From Neptunomonas marina (GTDB lineage: Bacteria > Pseudomonadota > Gammaproteobacteria > Pseudomonadales > Balneatricaceae): a stretch of 64,000 nt of DNA. How positions within the stretch are numbered: the first letter of the stretch is position 1; each line of letters opens with the position of its first letter. The notes beneath the pieces were generated by a model. It did not search any database. It was not told the DNA's origin and saw only the letters and a list, made by a program, of their open reading frames with translations. Position numbers and translations under genes: made by a program. Positions 24,971-34,389 of this stretch are shown in pieces. The stretch is from contig NZ_SACQ01000004.1 of assembly GCF_004005935.1 (NCBI RefSeq), positions 1-64,000 on the forward strand. Direction: 5' to 3'.

Positions 24971-26328
24971 GCCAACAGTCGCAAACAAATAAAGTTCCAA
25001 CCGCCGAGATTCTCTCCGTTAAATCGTTGTTTAGTCGCGCTTTAACAATTCCTGAGTATCAACGCCCTTACAAATGGCAAGAACAGCACGTTAACCAACT
25101 TCTGGACGATCTGATCTATCACCAGAATAAAAACACCTACCGTTTAGGTACAGTTGTGCTCCACCAACATAGTACACATAACGATGAACGCCATGTTGTT
25201 GATGGTCAGCAGCGTCTAGTTACCTTGGCTATTATTTGCCACCTGCTCAAGGTTGAGGAGTTCGCCCCCACATTCCTCAATCAGATGTTTAGCGCTTCCA
25301 TTACGCAACAAAATGTGAAACACAACGCCGCTGTTATTAACAGCAGGCTGGCGTCAAACGATACTAACAGAGCCGCTTTAAAAGAGTTCATTTGGGAGAA
25401 GTGCCAATTCGTTTGTGTTACCCTCCACGATCTAAGCGAAGCTTTTCAGTTTTTTGATTCTCAAAACTCGCGTGGCAAGGCCCTTGAACCACACGACCTC
25501 CTCAAGGCATACCACCTACGTGAGATACCCGATAGCGCAGAAGCTATCAAATTAAAATGTGTTGAGGATTGGGAAGCCGATATCAGCCCCTCTAAAGAAG
25601 GCATATTACCCCTGCACAATATCATGGCGGACTACCTCTTCCGCATTCGCCAGTGGTCAATAGGTGAGTCGGGCATTAAATTTGATAAAGAAAAAATCGA
25701 CGTTTTCAAAGGCGTGAATATAGATAGTGTCACCTATCCTTGGGCCGAGTCGCTTAAAGCAACCGATTGTATGGTTGCTCATTACAACGCTGAAATCTCT
25801 CGTCGCTGGGACAGAGCACAACGTAAATACCCTTTTCAGCTGACCCAACCTATGATCAACGGGCAGCGCTTTTTCGAGTATGTTCAGCATTATATACACC
25901 TCTGGACCGACCTATTTATTACGCCACATCCTCAGTTAGAAGATATCCTTAACCAGATCACCGGCCCTAATGCCTATGCGGGACATTATCGCGTTGGGGA
26001 CCATTACATAAAAAATCTGTTTTTCTGTGCCGTGATGTTTTATTACGACAAATTTGCCGATGCCGAACTCGCAAAAGCCGCCCAGCTTTGCCTACGTTGG
26101 GCCTATAAAGAACGTATTGAAAAACAGCGTATTTCATTAGCAAGCGCTGACAACTTAGCGACAGATACCAATAGCCTGTTTCGTCGTATACAACGGGCTC
26201 AGCACCCCCATGAAGTGCTGTCGGCCTATATAGAGCCACCGCACCGCTTTGACGCCTCAAAAATGGAAAAGCTAATGGCATACGACCCTTTTTTTGCGAA
26301 ACCAGAAGGTAAGAACAACGATGAATAA
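24967..26328 (+). CDS. DUF262-domain protein without an HNH end
   Basis: 453 residues. The N-terminal DUF262 (ParB/sulfiredoxin-fold NTPase-like) motifs are clear: TIPEYQRPYKW at about 28-38, VVDGQQRLVTLAII at about 76-90, and FFDSQNSRGKALEPHDLLKAYHL at about 163-185. The C-terminal half is helical and I see no DUF1524 His/HxxP nuclease motif. DUF262 is the GmrS-like half of GmrSD-type modification-dependent restriction and also occurs in SspE-like defence proteins. The ATG overlaps the hsdS stop (ATGA), so it is translationally coupled to the restriction-modification genes. It overlaps the next DUF262 gene at its end. Confidence 0.85.
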   Translation: MSQQSQTNKVPTAEILSVKSLFSRALTIPEYQRPYKWQEQHVNQLLDDLIYHQNKNTYRLGTVVLHQHSTHNDERHVVDGQQRLVTLAIICHLLKVEEFAPTFLNQMFSASITQQNVKHNAAVINSRLASNDTNRAALKEFIWEKCQFVCVTLHDLSEAFQFFDSQNSRGKALEPHDLLKAYHLREIPDSAEAIKLKCVEDWEADISPSKEGILPLHNIMADYLFRIRQWSIGESGIKFDKEKIDVFKGVNIDSVTYPWAESLKATDCMVAHYNAEISRRWDRAQRKYPFQLTQPMINGQRFFEYVQHYIHLWTDLFITPHPQLEDILNQITGPNAYAGHYRVGDHYIKNLFFCAVMFYYDKFADAELAKAAQLCLRWAYKERIEKQRISLASADNLATDTNSLFRRIQRAQHPHEVLSAYIEPPHRFDASKMEKLMAYDPFFAKPEGKNNDE

Positions 26329-28237
26329 CCCTTCAAACGCTACGTTTTTATCTATTGGTGAGCTATTTGAAAACGGCGAATACATAATCCCCATTTACCA
26401 ACGTAACTACGCGTGGGGCGCACCTGAAATAGAGCAGCTGCTTCAAGATATTTGGGATATGGCCAGCGAGAGCCGTGGTCAACCTTACTACTTGGGTAGC
26501 CTGGTCGTTCATAAACGAAAAGACGGTAAATTTGAAACCATTGATGGGCAACAACGCCATACCACACTAAGCATCATCTTAGCGGTGCTTAAATCTTTAT
26601 CGATTCAAAAGACAATTGTTACACCCAACCTAGCATTTGAGTGCCGAGACCGATCAAAAGATACATTAGCGTATTTATTCTCAACAGAAGGTGAGCCGAA
26701 AACTAATGCCGAGCTTGAGCCCGCGATGCAAGCTGCAAAAGAGGTCACCCAAAGATTCTTAAATAGTAAAGAAATCACCAAAGCGGTACTACTGAGTCAG
26801 TACCTCTTAAAAGACGTGAAAATATTACGTGTTGTAGTGCCCGAAGATACTGACCTTAACCACTACTTTGAAATCATGAACAACCGTGGCGAGCAACTCG
26901 AAAAGCATGAAGTGCTCAAAGCTCGGATGATGGGGATACTTCAAAACCAAGAAACTGACAACAAAGGCGGCGAAATGAGTACATTCTCAAAAATCTGGGA
27001 TGCTTGTGCAGAAATGGACCGTTACTTTGTTATGAGTTTTACGCCTGACGTTAGGAAAAAGCTTTTCACTGATGCGCTCTACTGTACACACCGCACCTTC
27101 GAAGACCTCTGTAACGTGCTGTCTTCTTTACAGGAAAATGCTTCCTTTAAAACGCTGGAGGAGCTGATCAAGGATGCAACCCTTGCTCCGATAGGCAAGA
27201 GCGAATCTAGTAATGAATATGAAGGGGCGTACGCAGGCATCATCAACTTCCCTAACTTCCTTTTACACGTGTTACGTATTAAAGCACCCCAAGCTTCATT
27301 AGATGATAAGAAACTGCTAACTACTTTTGAAGAATACATCAAAACGGCTGACGATGTTAAGGGCTTTGCTCGTGATCTATTTACCTGTCGCCAGCTTTTA
27401 GACCGTTATATTATCAAGCGCTACAACGATGAAAAATGGAGTTTAAGAGCTTTAAAGCTAAGTAGCGATGGCTCGTCGGTGGTTCCTGAAAACAGCTTTG
27501 AAGAGCTTAATGAGTCGTTGATCATGCTAATTTCAATGTTCCATGTCTCCTATCCAAACCAGTCGCGTAAGTACTGGCTGTCTGGCGCTCTGAGCTACCT
27601 CTATAAAGCCAGTAAGAACAGTACGCTAGTTGATAAGGGTGAATACTTAGGGTTCTTAGAACAGCTAAGTGACCGCTTTTTCTTTGGCCGCTTTTACACC
27701 AATAAAGCATTAGAGTATGACGACATACTTCTTCTTGAGAAATCTGTTCCTTACTCAGCGGAGTCCAAAAAGCTGAATGATGACTACTTACATAGAGGTA
27801 CCAGCACACCTAACTTTATCTTCAACCGACTGGATTACCTATTATGGAAAAGACTAAAGGCTGACGAAAGCACTAAAAGCGGTAATCCGAACTATATCAA
27901 AGCAAGACTAGCTAATTTCAGCTTTACAACCCGAAGCTCCGTTGAACACTACTACCCCCAAGACCCAGTAGGCGATAGTGATCGCTTTGAGAGCGATAAT
28001 CAGGCCGAGAGCGTTGACCGCTTCGGCAACCTATGTCTGATCAGCGCAAGCCGAAACTCAAAATTAAGCAACCATCTTCCTCATGCTAAAAAAGAGTATT
28101 ACGCAAACTCAAACATAGTCGAAAGCTTAAAACAGGTATTCATGATGAGCTATGACGAATGGGGACCCAAGCATCTACACAGCTTGGATGAGCATGAGAA
28201 AATGATCATTGAAGTTCTGCTTACGCGTTGTAAATAA
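26321..28237 (+). CDS. DUF262-DUF1524 protein (GmrSD-like, HNH-type nuclease end)
   Basis: 638 residues from ATG 26321, which overlaps the previous stop by eight bases and has AGAAGG upstream; the in-frame ATG at 26294 is deeper in the preceding gene. The N-terminal DUF262 has IIPIYQRNYAWG, TIDGQQRHTTLSII and FEIMNNRGEQLEKHEVLKARM. The C-terminal DUF1524 region has SSVEHYYPQ and RFGNLCLISASRNSKLSNH, matching the usual VEHIxPQ...GNLxLL...N pattern with the His intact. This is the combined NTPase-nuclease layout of GmrSD/SspE-type enzymes. It is the last gene of the five-gene defence operon. Confidence 0.85.
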   Translation: MNNPSNATFLSIGELFENGEYIIPIYQRNYAWGAPEIEQLLQDIWDMASESRGQPYYLGSLVVHKRKDGKFETIDGQQRHTTLSIILAVLKSLSIQKTIVTPNLAFECRDRSKDTLAYLFSTEGEPKTNAELEPAMQAAKEVTQRFLNSKEITKAVLLSQYLLKDVKILRVVVPEDTDLNHYFEIMNNRGEQLEKHEVLKARMMGILQNQETDNKGGEMSTFSKIWDACAEMDRYFVMSFTPDVRKKLFTDALYCTHRTFEDLCNVLSSLQENASFKTLEELIKDATLAPIGKSESSNEYEGAYAGIINFPNFLLHVLRIKAPQASLDDKKLLTTFEEYIKTADDVKGFARDLFTCRQLLDRYIIKRYNDEKWSLRALKLSSDGSSVVPENSFEELNESLIMLISMFHVSYPNQSRKYWLSGALSYLYKASKNSTLVDKGEYLGFLEQLSDRFFFGRFYTNKALEYDDILLLEKSVPYSAESKKLNDDYLHRGTSTPNFIFNRLDYLLWKRLKADESTKSGNPNYIKARLANFSFTTRSSVEHYYPQDPVGDSDRFESDNQAESVDRFGNLCLISASRNSKLSNHLPHAKKEYYANSNIVESLKQVFMMSYDEWGPKHLHSLDEHEKMIIEVLLTRCK

Positions 28238-28802
28238 GCAACACTACTGTGACTCACATCAGCATGATTTGTTAAGGAAAACCAATGCATGTATTAAACA
28301 AAAAATATGAAAATCCCTGAACCATGAGTGTCTAACTGGCCTACTACTCATGGATTTGGCGTGGAAAGCATATTGCTTTTCATACACAGCGCTTCACCGC
28401 TTCAACTGTACTGAAGCTTCGTCAGGTATTAGCGCTCTGAATGGTTAAGTGGATATGCTCCATGGCAGTGACACTACTGATGTAAAATAGAGATCTATCA
28501 AACTTCAGCCACCTAGCAGCTAAATCATCTCTGTGCGGAATAGCCCTTCCTACAAACCTAACAGCATTAATGATAAATCAATCAAACGCTACTTTTGACA
28601 CCTAAAGTGAGCAGTTTCCAACTGTTCAGTAACAATATAACTGCATGTAATACAAAGACTTTACAGAAATGACACTGACATTTTCACCTCAGCAAAATGT
28701 ACAGACTGTTCAAAAGTGCAGAACCGTAGGTGATACAGCCTTAATTTCCCAACAAAAAAGCAATGCCATTTGCTGACATATTGCTAACACAGGAAAGCAG
28801 AT
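28238..28802. other. Gene-free stretch between defence operon and tRNA-Val
   Basis: About 565 bases, AT-rich, with no frame that looks coding on either strand and no recognisable protein remnant. There is a tiny frame at 28285 (ATG, 11 codons, MHVLNKKYENP) preceded by AAGGAAA, probably chance. Its position next to a tRNA gene at the end of a defence block would suit an old integration scar, but I found no att-like repeat of the tRNA 3' end elsewhere in the window. Confidence 0.5.
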
Positions 28803-28846
28803 ACAAAAACAGCCGCTCGGCGTTACCCGTAAGCGGCTGTTTTTGT
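28803..28846. terminator. Strong bidirectional terminator below tRNA-Val
   Basis: ACAAAAACAGCCGCT (28803-28817) and AGCGGCTGTTTTTGT (28832-28846) pair perfectly over 15 bases with a 14-base loop. T-runs occur on both strands. It ends the tRNA-Val transcript on the minus strand. Confidence 0.85.
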
Positions 28847-28855
28847 GAAGAATTC

Positions 28856-28932
<77 letters not shown>

Positions 28933-29000
28933 AAAGCGTGGTGCGTATTATAGAGATGCGCGGTTGCAGCGCAACCGTTTTTTCACACTTTTTTGGCAGT

Positions 29001-29639
29001 CTAATCAATTATTCCGTGCTCTATCGCAAACTTGGTAAGGCCTGCGGCTGTGTGGATATTGAGCTTCTGCTTAATGTTCTGGCGGTGGGTCTCTACGGTA
29101 CGTACCGAGATATCTAAACTGCGGGCGATCTCTTTGTTACTGCCGCCCTCGGCTAGCAGGCGCAGCACCATCTCTTCACGCTTGGTGAGCTGATCGCGGC
29201 GGCCATTGGTTGGTTGCGTTTTGGTTTGAGTTTCATCGAGTAGCGTTTCGGTGGCTTTGGGGCAGAAGTAACTGCCGCCTTGGTAGACTAGCTCAATGGC
29301 TTTGATCAACTCATCAGAAGACACATCTTTCAGCACATACCCCGCCGCGCCTGATTGCATGAGCTGCATAATGTATTCACGGTTTTCGTGCATCGATAAG
29401 ATCAGGATTTTCATAGCCGGGAAGCGTAAACGCAGCTCTTTAGAGGCCTCTAGACCGCTCATGACCGGCATAGAGACATCCATCAACACCACATCAGGTT
29501 GCTCACTTTCGGCAACGGATAGGGCTTCGAGCCCGTTAGAGGCTTGGCCAATCACGTTAATCGACGGGTGGTCACTTAAGCAGGCATTGATTCCGTCGCG
29601 TACTAACGGGTGGTCATCAACTAACAACACGTCGATCAT
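29001..29639 (-). CDS. LuxR/NarL-type response regulator
   Basis: 212 residues. The receiver domain (1-120) has DDH at 7-9, the phospho-acceptor Asp in PDVVLMDVSMP (about 54) and the Lys in GYVLKDVS (about 105). A LuxR helix-turn-helix follows (LTKREEMVLRLLAEGGSNKEIARSLDISVRTVETHRQNI). Its start overlaps the end of the sensor kinase gene by 23 bases, so the two form a cognate pair. Targets are unknown; it resembles the NarL/UvrY branch. Confidence 0.93.
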   Translation of the reverse strand: MIDVLLVDDHPLVRDGINACLSDHPSINVIGQASNGLEALSVAESEQPDVVLMDVSMPVMSGLEASKELRLRFPAMKILILSMHENREYIMQLMQSGAAGYVLKDVSSDELIKAIELVYQGGSYFCPKATETLLDETQTKTQPTNGRRDQLTKREEMVLRLLAEGGSNKEIARSLDISVRTVETHRQNIKQKLNIHTAAGLTKFAIEHGIID

Positions 29640-30996
29640 GCTCTCTCCCCAAATACTGTTCGAGTGGCAGCCGGACTAAAATAGTCGTCCCATTGCCCTG
29701 TTCTGATTTAATAGTAAGCTCTCCGCTCAGCAGTTCAATGCGGTCGGTCATATTTAGTAGCCCAATACCGCACTCCTCTGCTACGGGCGTGATGAAACCG
29801 CACCCATTGTCAGCCACGCAGGTGTAGATATCGCCCTCTTTCTCCCAAATACGCAGGTTCACCGCTGTCGCTTCAGCGTGTTTCTCTGCATTGTGCAGCG
29901 CTTCTTGAATCGTGCGATACAAGGTAATCTCGATATCTTCGGGCAGGCGCTCATCCGGTAGCTGCATATTCGTTTTGATCACCCAGCCGGTGCGCTCTCG
30001 ATACTCAAGCAGCAAGCTATTAAGCGCTGATGCTAGCCCCATATCATCCAGTAGGCTTGGCCGCAGATCGTGGGATACTCGGCGTACCTCTTGAATTGCG
30101 AGATTAAGTATCTCAAGCGCTTTGTCGATCTCTTGGTGCGCGGGGTTTGCTGCTTGGCCCAGCTTGCGCATGGCAAGCTCCATCCGAAACTTAGCCGATA
30201 CCATGAGCTGGTTGATGCCATCGTGCAGTTCCCGCGCAAAGTGGCGGCGCTGATTCACCTGAAATTGTACGGACTTGTGAGCCAGTTGACGGATGCGACG
30301 GCTCGCAATCCGACTCTCGTGCAGGTTAAACGCAACCCCAACCGTGACGATAATAACAATGGATAACGCGGCCACTAGAATGACAGAGAAGAAAGCGCTG
30401 TGGATATTGTGCGTTACCTCTTCGCGCGCTTTGGTCACATCTGCGGCGATATCGTCAACATATAGCCCAGTGCCAATCATCCACCCCCAGCGCGGCAACG
30501 TGACCACAAACGCCAGTTTATCTACCGCCCCGCCATCAGTGGGTTTGTGCCACATATAACGATGATAACCGCCCTCTTTCGCCACACTGAGTAGATCGCG
30601 GATAACATAATCACCGGCGACATCACGCAGGTTATAGAGGGCTTTGCCTTCAAGCTCGGGAAGTGTCGGATGCATGAGGTTGACGCCTTGAGCGTCGTAG
30701 ACAAAAAAGTAGCCGTTATCACCAAATGTAAGGCCACGCAGGATACGCAGCACCTCTTGCTGGGCTTCTAATTCGTGCATCCAGGTTGCTGAAAGCACTG
30801 GCGATAGCGATGTCATCGCCAAGTCCATATAGTTTTGCAGTTCGGAACGCTTTGATGCGAGCAGGTTCTCTTCAAAGGTTTGAATCTGCGTTGCTGCCAG
30901 CTCTCTGGCTTGCTTAAGGTTGACGTATGTTATCGTCGCTGTGACAAAGATCAGCGGGATGATAGCCATCGCTAATACTTTGATTTTTAGCGGCAT
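29617..30996 (-). CDS. Membrane sensor kinase with Cache domain and HisKA_3
   Basis: 459 residues. A transmembrane helix is at about 7-26. A periplasmic single-Cache domain (GDNGYFFVYDAQGVNLMHPTLPELEGK... WGWMIGTGLYVDDI) spans about 30-190. A second helix at about 200-225 (FFSVILVAALSIVIIVTVGVAF) leads to the HisKA_3 phospho-acceptor FARELHDGINQLMVSAKF (His about 257) and the HATPase with DNGCGF and EECGIGLLNM. Cache domains of this sort sense small organic acids or amines. Its gene overlaps the response-regulator gene. Confidence 0.92.
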   Translation of the reverse strand: MPLKIKVLAMAIIPLIFVTATITYVNLKQARELAATQIQTFEENLLASKRSELQNYMDLAMTSLSPVLSATWMHELEAQQEVLRILRGLTFGDNGYFFVYDAQGVNLMHPTLPELEGKALYNLRDVAGDYVIRDLLSVAKEGGYHRYMWHKPTDGGAVDKLAFVVTLPRWGWMIGTGLYVDDIAADVTKAREEVTHNIHSAFFSVILVAALSIVIIVTVGVAFNLHESRIASRRIRQLAHKSVQFQVNQRRHFARELHDGINQLMVSAKFRMELAMRKLGQAANPAHQEIDKALEILNLAIQEVRRVSHDLRPSLLDDMGLASALNSLLLEYRERTGWVIKTNMQLPDERLPEDIEITLYRTIQEALHNAEKHAEATAVNLRIWEKEGDIYTCVADNGCGFITPVAEECGIGLLNMTDRIELLSGELTIKSEQGNGTTILVRLPLEQYLGREHDRRVVS

Positions 30997-31261
30997 TTGA
31001 GGGTCTCTCAGTTAGCTATACGATGCGATATGGCGCAGGGGTAAAGCGCAACTCACACACCGAGGATTTATCAGTGCACCCACTCTCGCCTATCGGCGTT
31101 CTAACTTCAACGTTTGATTTGATAAATCTATAACTAAAGTTGTTTGCAGTCTGCGCCGATTAAGCTTATAAGTACGCTGTGTAAAACGTAACCAATCGAT
31201 TGTTCTGTAGTTCGCCACACCCGCTATACTGTGGTTAGGGTTACAGATTAGGTAACTAGGC

Positions 31262-31708
31262 ATGAATGCGGGTCTCACCCAAGGCTATATACGGCACCCC
31301 CAGCAGATTCCAGCTGACGTATCAGCATCTGCCGCCCCAGCTATCACCTCAAAAGAAGCGCTTGCCGATAACCATGTAGGCATCAGCTTCACCACCCAAC
31401 GCTTCTACGCATCGGGCAAACACCTCAAAGTGTGCATCAAGGTCAGCCAGCCCTATTTTAGCGCCGTGGGGAAAGTTGCATGGTGTATTCCAGAGCCTGA
31501 TGGGAGCTTCACAACCGGCATCGTGTTTGATGGTGATGAGATCGCTTACTCGGCACGAATGGCCGAGCAGATCTGCCATATCGAGCAGTACCGACGTGAT
31601 ATCGAATGCAATGAGGGCCGCAAACTATCTGCAGAAGCGGCCGCTGCAGAATGGATTGTTTTGTACGCGCACGACTTTCCGGGTCTTAACTCCATTACCC
31701 ACCGTTAA
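31262..31708 (+). CDS. PilZ-like domain protein with altered c-di-GMP motif
   Basis: 148 residues. The N-terminal GYIRHPQQIPADV and DNHVGISF correspond to the PilZ RxxxR and (D/N)xSxxG elements, but the second Arg is absent and the Ser is replaced by His. Later strands (KVAWCIPEPDGSFTTGIVF) fit the PilZ barrel. The C-terminal RKLSAEAAAAEWIVLYAHDFP tail is a separate conserved-looking segment I have no function for. c-di-GMP binding may be lost or changed. It is divergent from the sensor kinase and convergent with uvrB. Confidence 0.7.
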   Translation: MNAGLTQGYIRHPQQIPADVSASAAPAITSKEALADNHVGISFTTQRFYASGKHLKVCIKVSQPYFSAVGKVAWCIPEPDGSFTTGIVFDGDEIAYSARMAEQICHIEQYRRDIECNEGRKLSAEAAAAEWIVLYAHDFPGLNSITHR

Positions 31709-31733
31709 GCCGCACGCTTTAAAACTTGCGAGT

Positions 31734-33749
31734 TTATGTGGCAGCGTGCTTTAAGCGCTCTAGCTCATCACGGTACTTGGCAGCCAGTTCAAACTCTAAG
31801 TTCTTCGCTGCTTCATACATTTTGTCTTCCAGCTGGCTCATCGCCTTCATCAACTCTTTGGTCGATAGCGTTGCCGCATCCACTTGATAATCGCCCGCTT
31901 TATCCGCCGCTTTCTTAGCGGTACGTGCCGCCTTACGTCCAGGTACCGTTGTAGCCCCTTCCATAATATCGGCAATCGATTTGACGATACCTTTTGGCGT
32001 GATGCCATGCTTTTCATTGTGCGCCATCTGCTTCTCACGGCGGCGCTCGGTCTCGTCAAGGGCGCGTTGCATCGAACCCGTAACACGATCCGCGTAAAGA
32101 ATCGCTCGACCATTCACGTTTCGTGCGGCGCGGCCAATGGTCTGGATCAGTGAGGTTTCAGAACGCAGGAAGCCCTCTTTGTCGGCGTCTAGGATAGCCA
32201 CCAGCCCCACTTCTGGCATATCGATACCCTCACGCAGCAGGTTGATACCTACCAGCACATCGAACTCACCAATACGCAAGTCACGAATAATCTCAACGCG
32301 CTCAACGGTATCGATATCTGAGTGCAGATAGCGCACTTTAACGCCATGTTCGGCGAGGTACTCGGTTAAATCTTCAGCCATCCGTTTGGTCAACACCGTC
32401 ACCACGGTGCGCAGTTTCTTGCTTACCATATCTTGGATTTCTGTGAGCAGATCATCCACTTGGGTGGAGGCAGGTTTAATATCCACCACCGGATCAAGCA
32501 AACCTGTCGGGCGTACAACCTGTTCGACCACCTGCCCAGCGTTCGCCGCTTCATACTTACTGGGCGTTGCCGAAACAAAGATCATCTGCGGTGCGAGTGC
32601 TTCCCATTCCTCAAACTTTAAAGGGCGGTTATCGAGTGCAGATGGCAGGCGGAAGCCATACTCCACTAGCGTCTCTTTACGGGAGCGGTCGCCTTTATAC
32701 ATGGCACCTAATTGAGGAATCGTCACATGAGATTCATCGATCACAACCAATGCATCGTCAGGCAGATAATCGAAGAGCGTTGGTGGTGCATCGCCGGAGT
32801 CGCGGCCAGAGAGATACCGCGAGTAGTTCTCGATCCCAGAGCAGTAGCCTAGCTCCATGATCATCTCCATGTCATACATGGTGCGCTGTTCAAGCCGCTG
32901 TAGCTCCACGAGTTTATTGGCTTTTTTAAGCTGTTCTAATCGCTCTGCCAGCTCAACTTTGATTTTATCAACCGCACCCACCAGTATATCCCGCGGGGTA
33001 ACATAGTGCGTTTTAGGATAGATCGTGGTGCGTGGCACTTGGCGCAGCACCTCGCCGGTTAGCGGATCAAAATAGCTGAGGTTTTCCACTTCGTCATCGA
33101 ACAGCTCAATACGTACTGCCTCGCGCTCAGATTCGGCCGGGAAGACATCAATCACATCGCCGCGCACACGATAGGTACCACGATGGAGTTCAATATCGTT
33201 GCGGGTGTACTGCAGCTCAGCCAGACGACGCAGAATCTGGCGCTGATCAGTCTCTTCACCACGATCAAGGTGCAACATCATCGACAGATAGGATTGCGGA
33301 TCACCCAAACCATAGATCGCTGACACTGTCGCAACAATAATCGCATCATCGCGCTCTAGCAGCGCTTTGGTCGCCGAGAGTCGCATCTGCTCGATGTGGT
33401 CGTTGATGGAGGCGTCTTTCTCGATAAAGGTATCCGAAGCAGGAACATAAGCTTCCGGCTGGTAGTAATCATAGTAGGAGACAAAATACTCCACCGCGTT
33501 ATCGGGAAAGAACTCCCGAAACTCGCCATAAAGCTGCGCCGCCAGCGTCTTATTGTGGGCCAGGATAATCGTTGGGCGCTGCGCTGCAGCAATCACATTC
33601 GCTATCGTAAAGGTCTTGCCCGAGCCAGTCACACCGAGCAAGGTTTGCGCGGCTAAACCCGCATCAATGCCCTCTACCAAGCCTTTTATTGCCGTGGGCT
33701 GATCACCTGCGGGGGCAAACGGCGAGTTAACCTTGAAACGCTGCTTCAT
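31734..33749 (-). CDS. uvrB: UvrABC excinuclease subunit B
   Basis: 671 residues, normal length. It loads onto damaged DNA with UvrA and positions UvrC for the dual incision. Present are [13 protein letters not shown] (Walker A), the beta-hairpin region [18 protein letters not shown], and the motif VI region QTIGRAARN. The C-terminal UVR domain ([24 protein letters not shown]) contacts UvrC. I found no SOS box (CTGT-N8-ACAG) just upstream. Confidence 0.97.
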   Translation of the reverse strand: MKQRFKVNSPFAPAGDQPTAIKGLVEGIDAGLAAQTLLGVTGSGKTFTIANVIAAAQRPTIILAHNKTLAAQLYGEFREFFPDNAVEYFVSYYDYYQPEAYVPASDTFIEKDASINDHIEQMRLSATKALLERDDAIIVATVSAIYGLGDPQSYLSMMLHLDRGEETDQRQILRRLAELQYTRNDIELHRGTYRVRGDVIDVFPAESEREAVRIELFDDEVENLSYFDPLTGEVLRQVPRTTIYPKTHYVTPRDILVGAVDKIKVELAERLEQLKKANKLVELQRLEQRTMYDMEMIMELGYCSGIENYSRYLSGRDSGDAPPTLFDYLPDDALVVIDESHVTIPQLGAMYKGDRSRKETLVEYGFRLPSALDNRPLKFEEWEALAPQMIFVSATPSKYEAANAGQVVEQVVRPTGLLDPVVDIKPASTQVDDLLTEIQDMVSKKLRTVVTVLTKRMAEDLTEYLAEHGVKVRYLHSDIDTVERVEIIRDLRIGEFDVLVGINLLREGIDMPEVGLVAILDADKEGFLRSETSLIQTIGRAARNVNGRAILYADRVTGSMQRALDETERRREKQMAHNEKHGITPKGIVKSIADIMEGATTVPGRKAARTAKKAADKAGDYQVDAATLSTKELMKAMSQLEDKMYEAAKNLEFELAAKYRDELERLKHAAT

Positions 33750-33850
33750 ATCTGCTGACTACCTCAATGATCGCGGAAGAATCGAACAGTATAACGATGA
33801 TGACTCCGCGCTGACCACTTAACCTGTTGATGGCGGTGGTATGTTGATAA

Positions 33851-33943
33851 CTAAGTCTTGGCCCGCTCCGCCAATAGTGGCAGGGCAAAATACGTCATCG
33901 CTGTGTAGAACAAAGCGAACGTAAAGCCGGTTAGTGGCTGCAT
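33851..33943 (-). CDS. Tiny hydrophobic reading frame upstream of uvrB
   Basis: 30 codons, in the same frame as the 54-codon frame just upstream and separated from it by a TAG and one codon. It encodes MQPLTGFTFALFYTAMTYFALPLL followed by AERAKT, a single predicted membrane helix. Either the second piece of a broken small membrane protein gene, a separate microprotein, or chance. Confidence 0.3.
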   Translation of the reverse strand: MQPLTGFTFALFYTAMTYFALPLLAERAKT

Positions 33944-33946
33944 TCT

Positions 33947-34111
33947 CTAGTAATCAAGCAGATACAACAGCTCATTCACGACGTAAAACGCGCCCAAATT
34001 ACTCAAAAAACACATCAGGTTGGCTTTTATGCCGTGGCGTTTACGCAACCACGCTAAATTCTTTTCCCATGTCGAACGCGGCACGCGCGCACTTGATGCA
34101 AGTCGATTCAT
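33947..34111 (-). CDS. Small basic/hydrophobic reading frame between uvrB and aspC
   Basis: 54 codons from ATG 34111. The N-terminal half is basic (RKRHGIK), then MCFLSNLGAFYVVNELLYLLDY before TAG. After the stop the same frame continues with a hydrophobic stretch to 33851, so one TAG may interrupt an ~85-residue protein. There is no recognised family and no strong ribosome site. The 640-base gap between uvrB and the aminotransferase start shows nothing else of coding character. Confidence 0.3.
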   Translation of the reverse strand: MNRLASSARVPRSTWEKNLAWLRKRHGIKANLMCFLSNLGAFYVVNELLYLLDY

Positions 34112-34389
34112 TAATCCATCTTATGGGTGTTGTGACGCACCCTCTACTTTTGGTTACAAGCACAGCCACACTCAGGCAGCTCAAAACATGAGAATTATAA
34201 TTATTTCCAACAACATATAATAGTTGCCGCACCTCTTGCATAAAAAACAACTGCGATTCTGCGGTGCAGCAGTCATATCTTTTCTGTATAATTGGCCAGC
34301 TTAAAGAGACAACCTTTCCTGTTCGCTGTCACGGACACTCTTTGGTCTTTAAGCGCCTACGCAATCCATTCTTTTATGAGGATTTAGAC

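Noticed and set aside
33750-33800. SOS (LexA) box before uvrB
   Set aside because: No CTGT-N8-ACAG pattern is present; only an ACTGTTCG half-site is seen on the minus strand.
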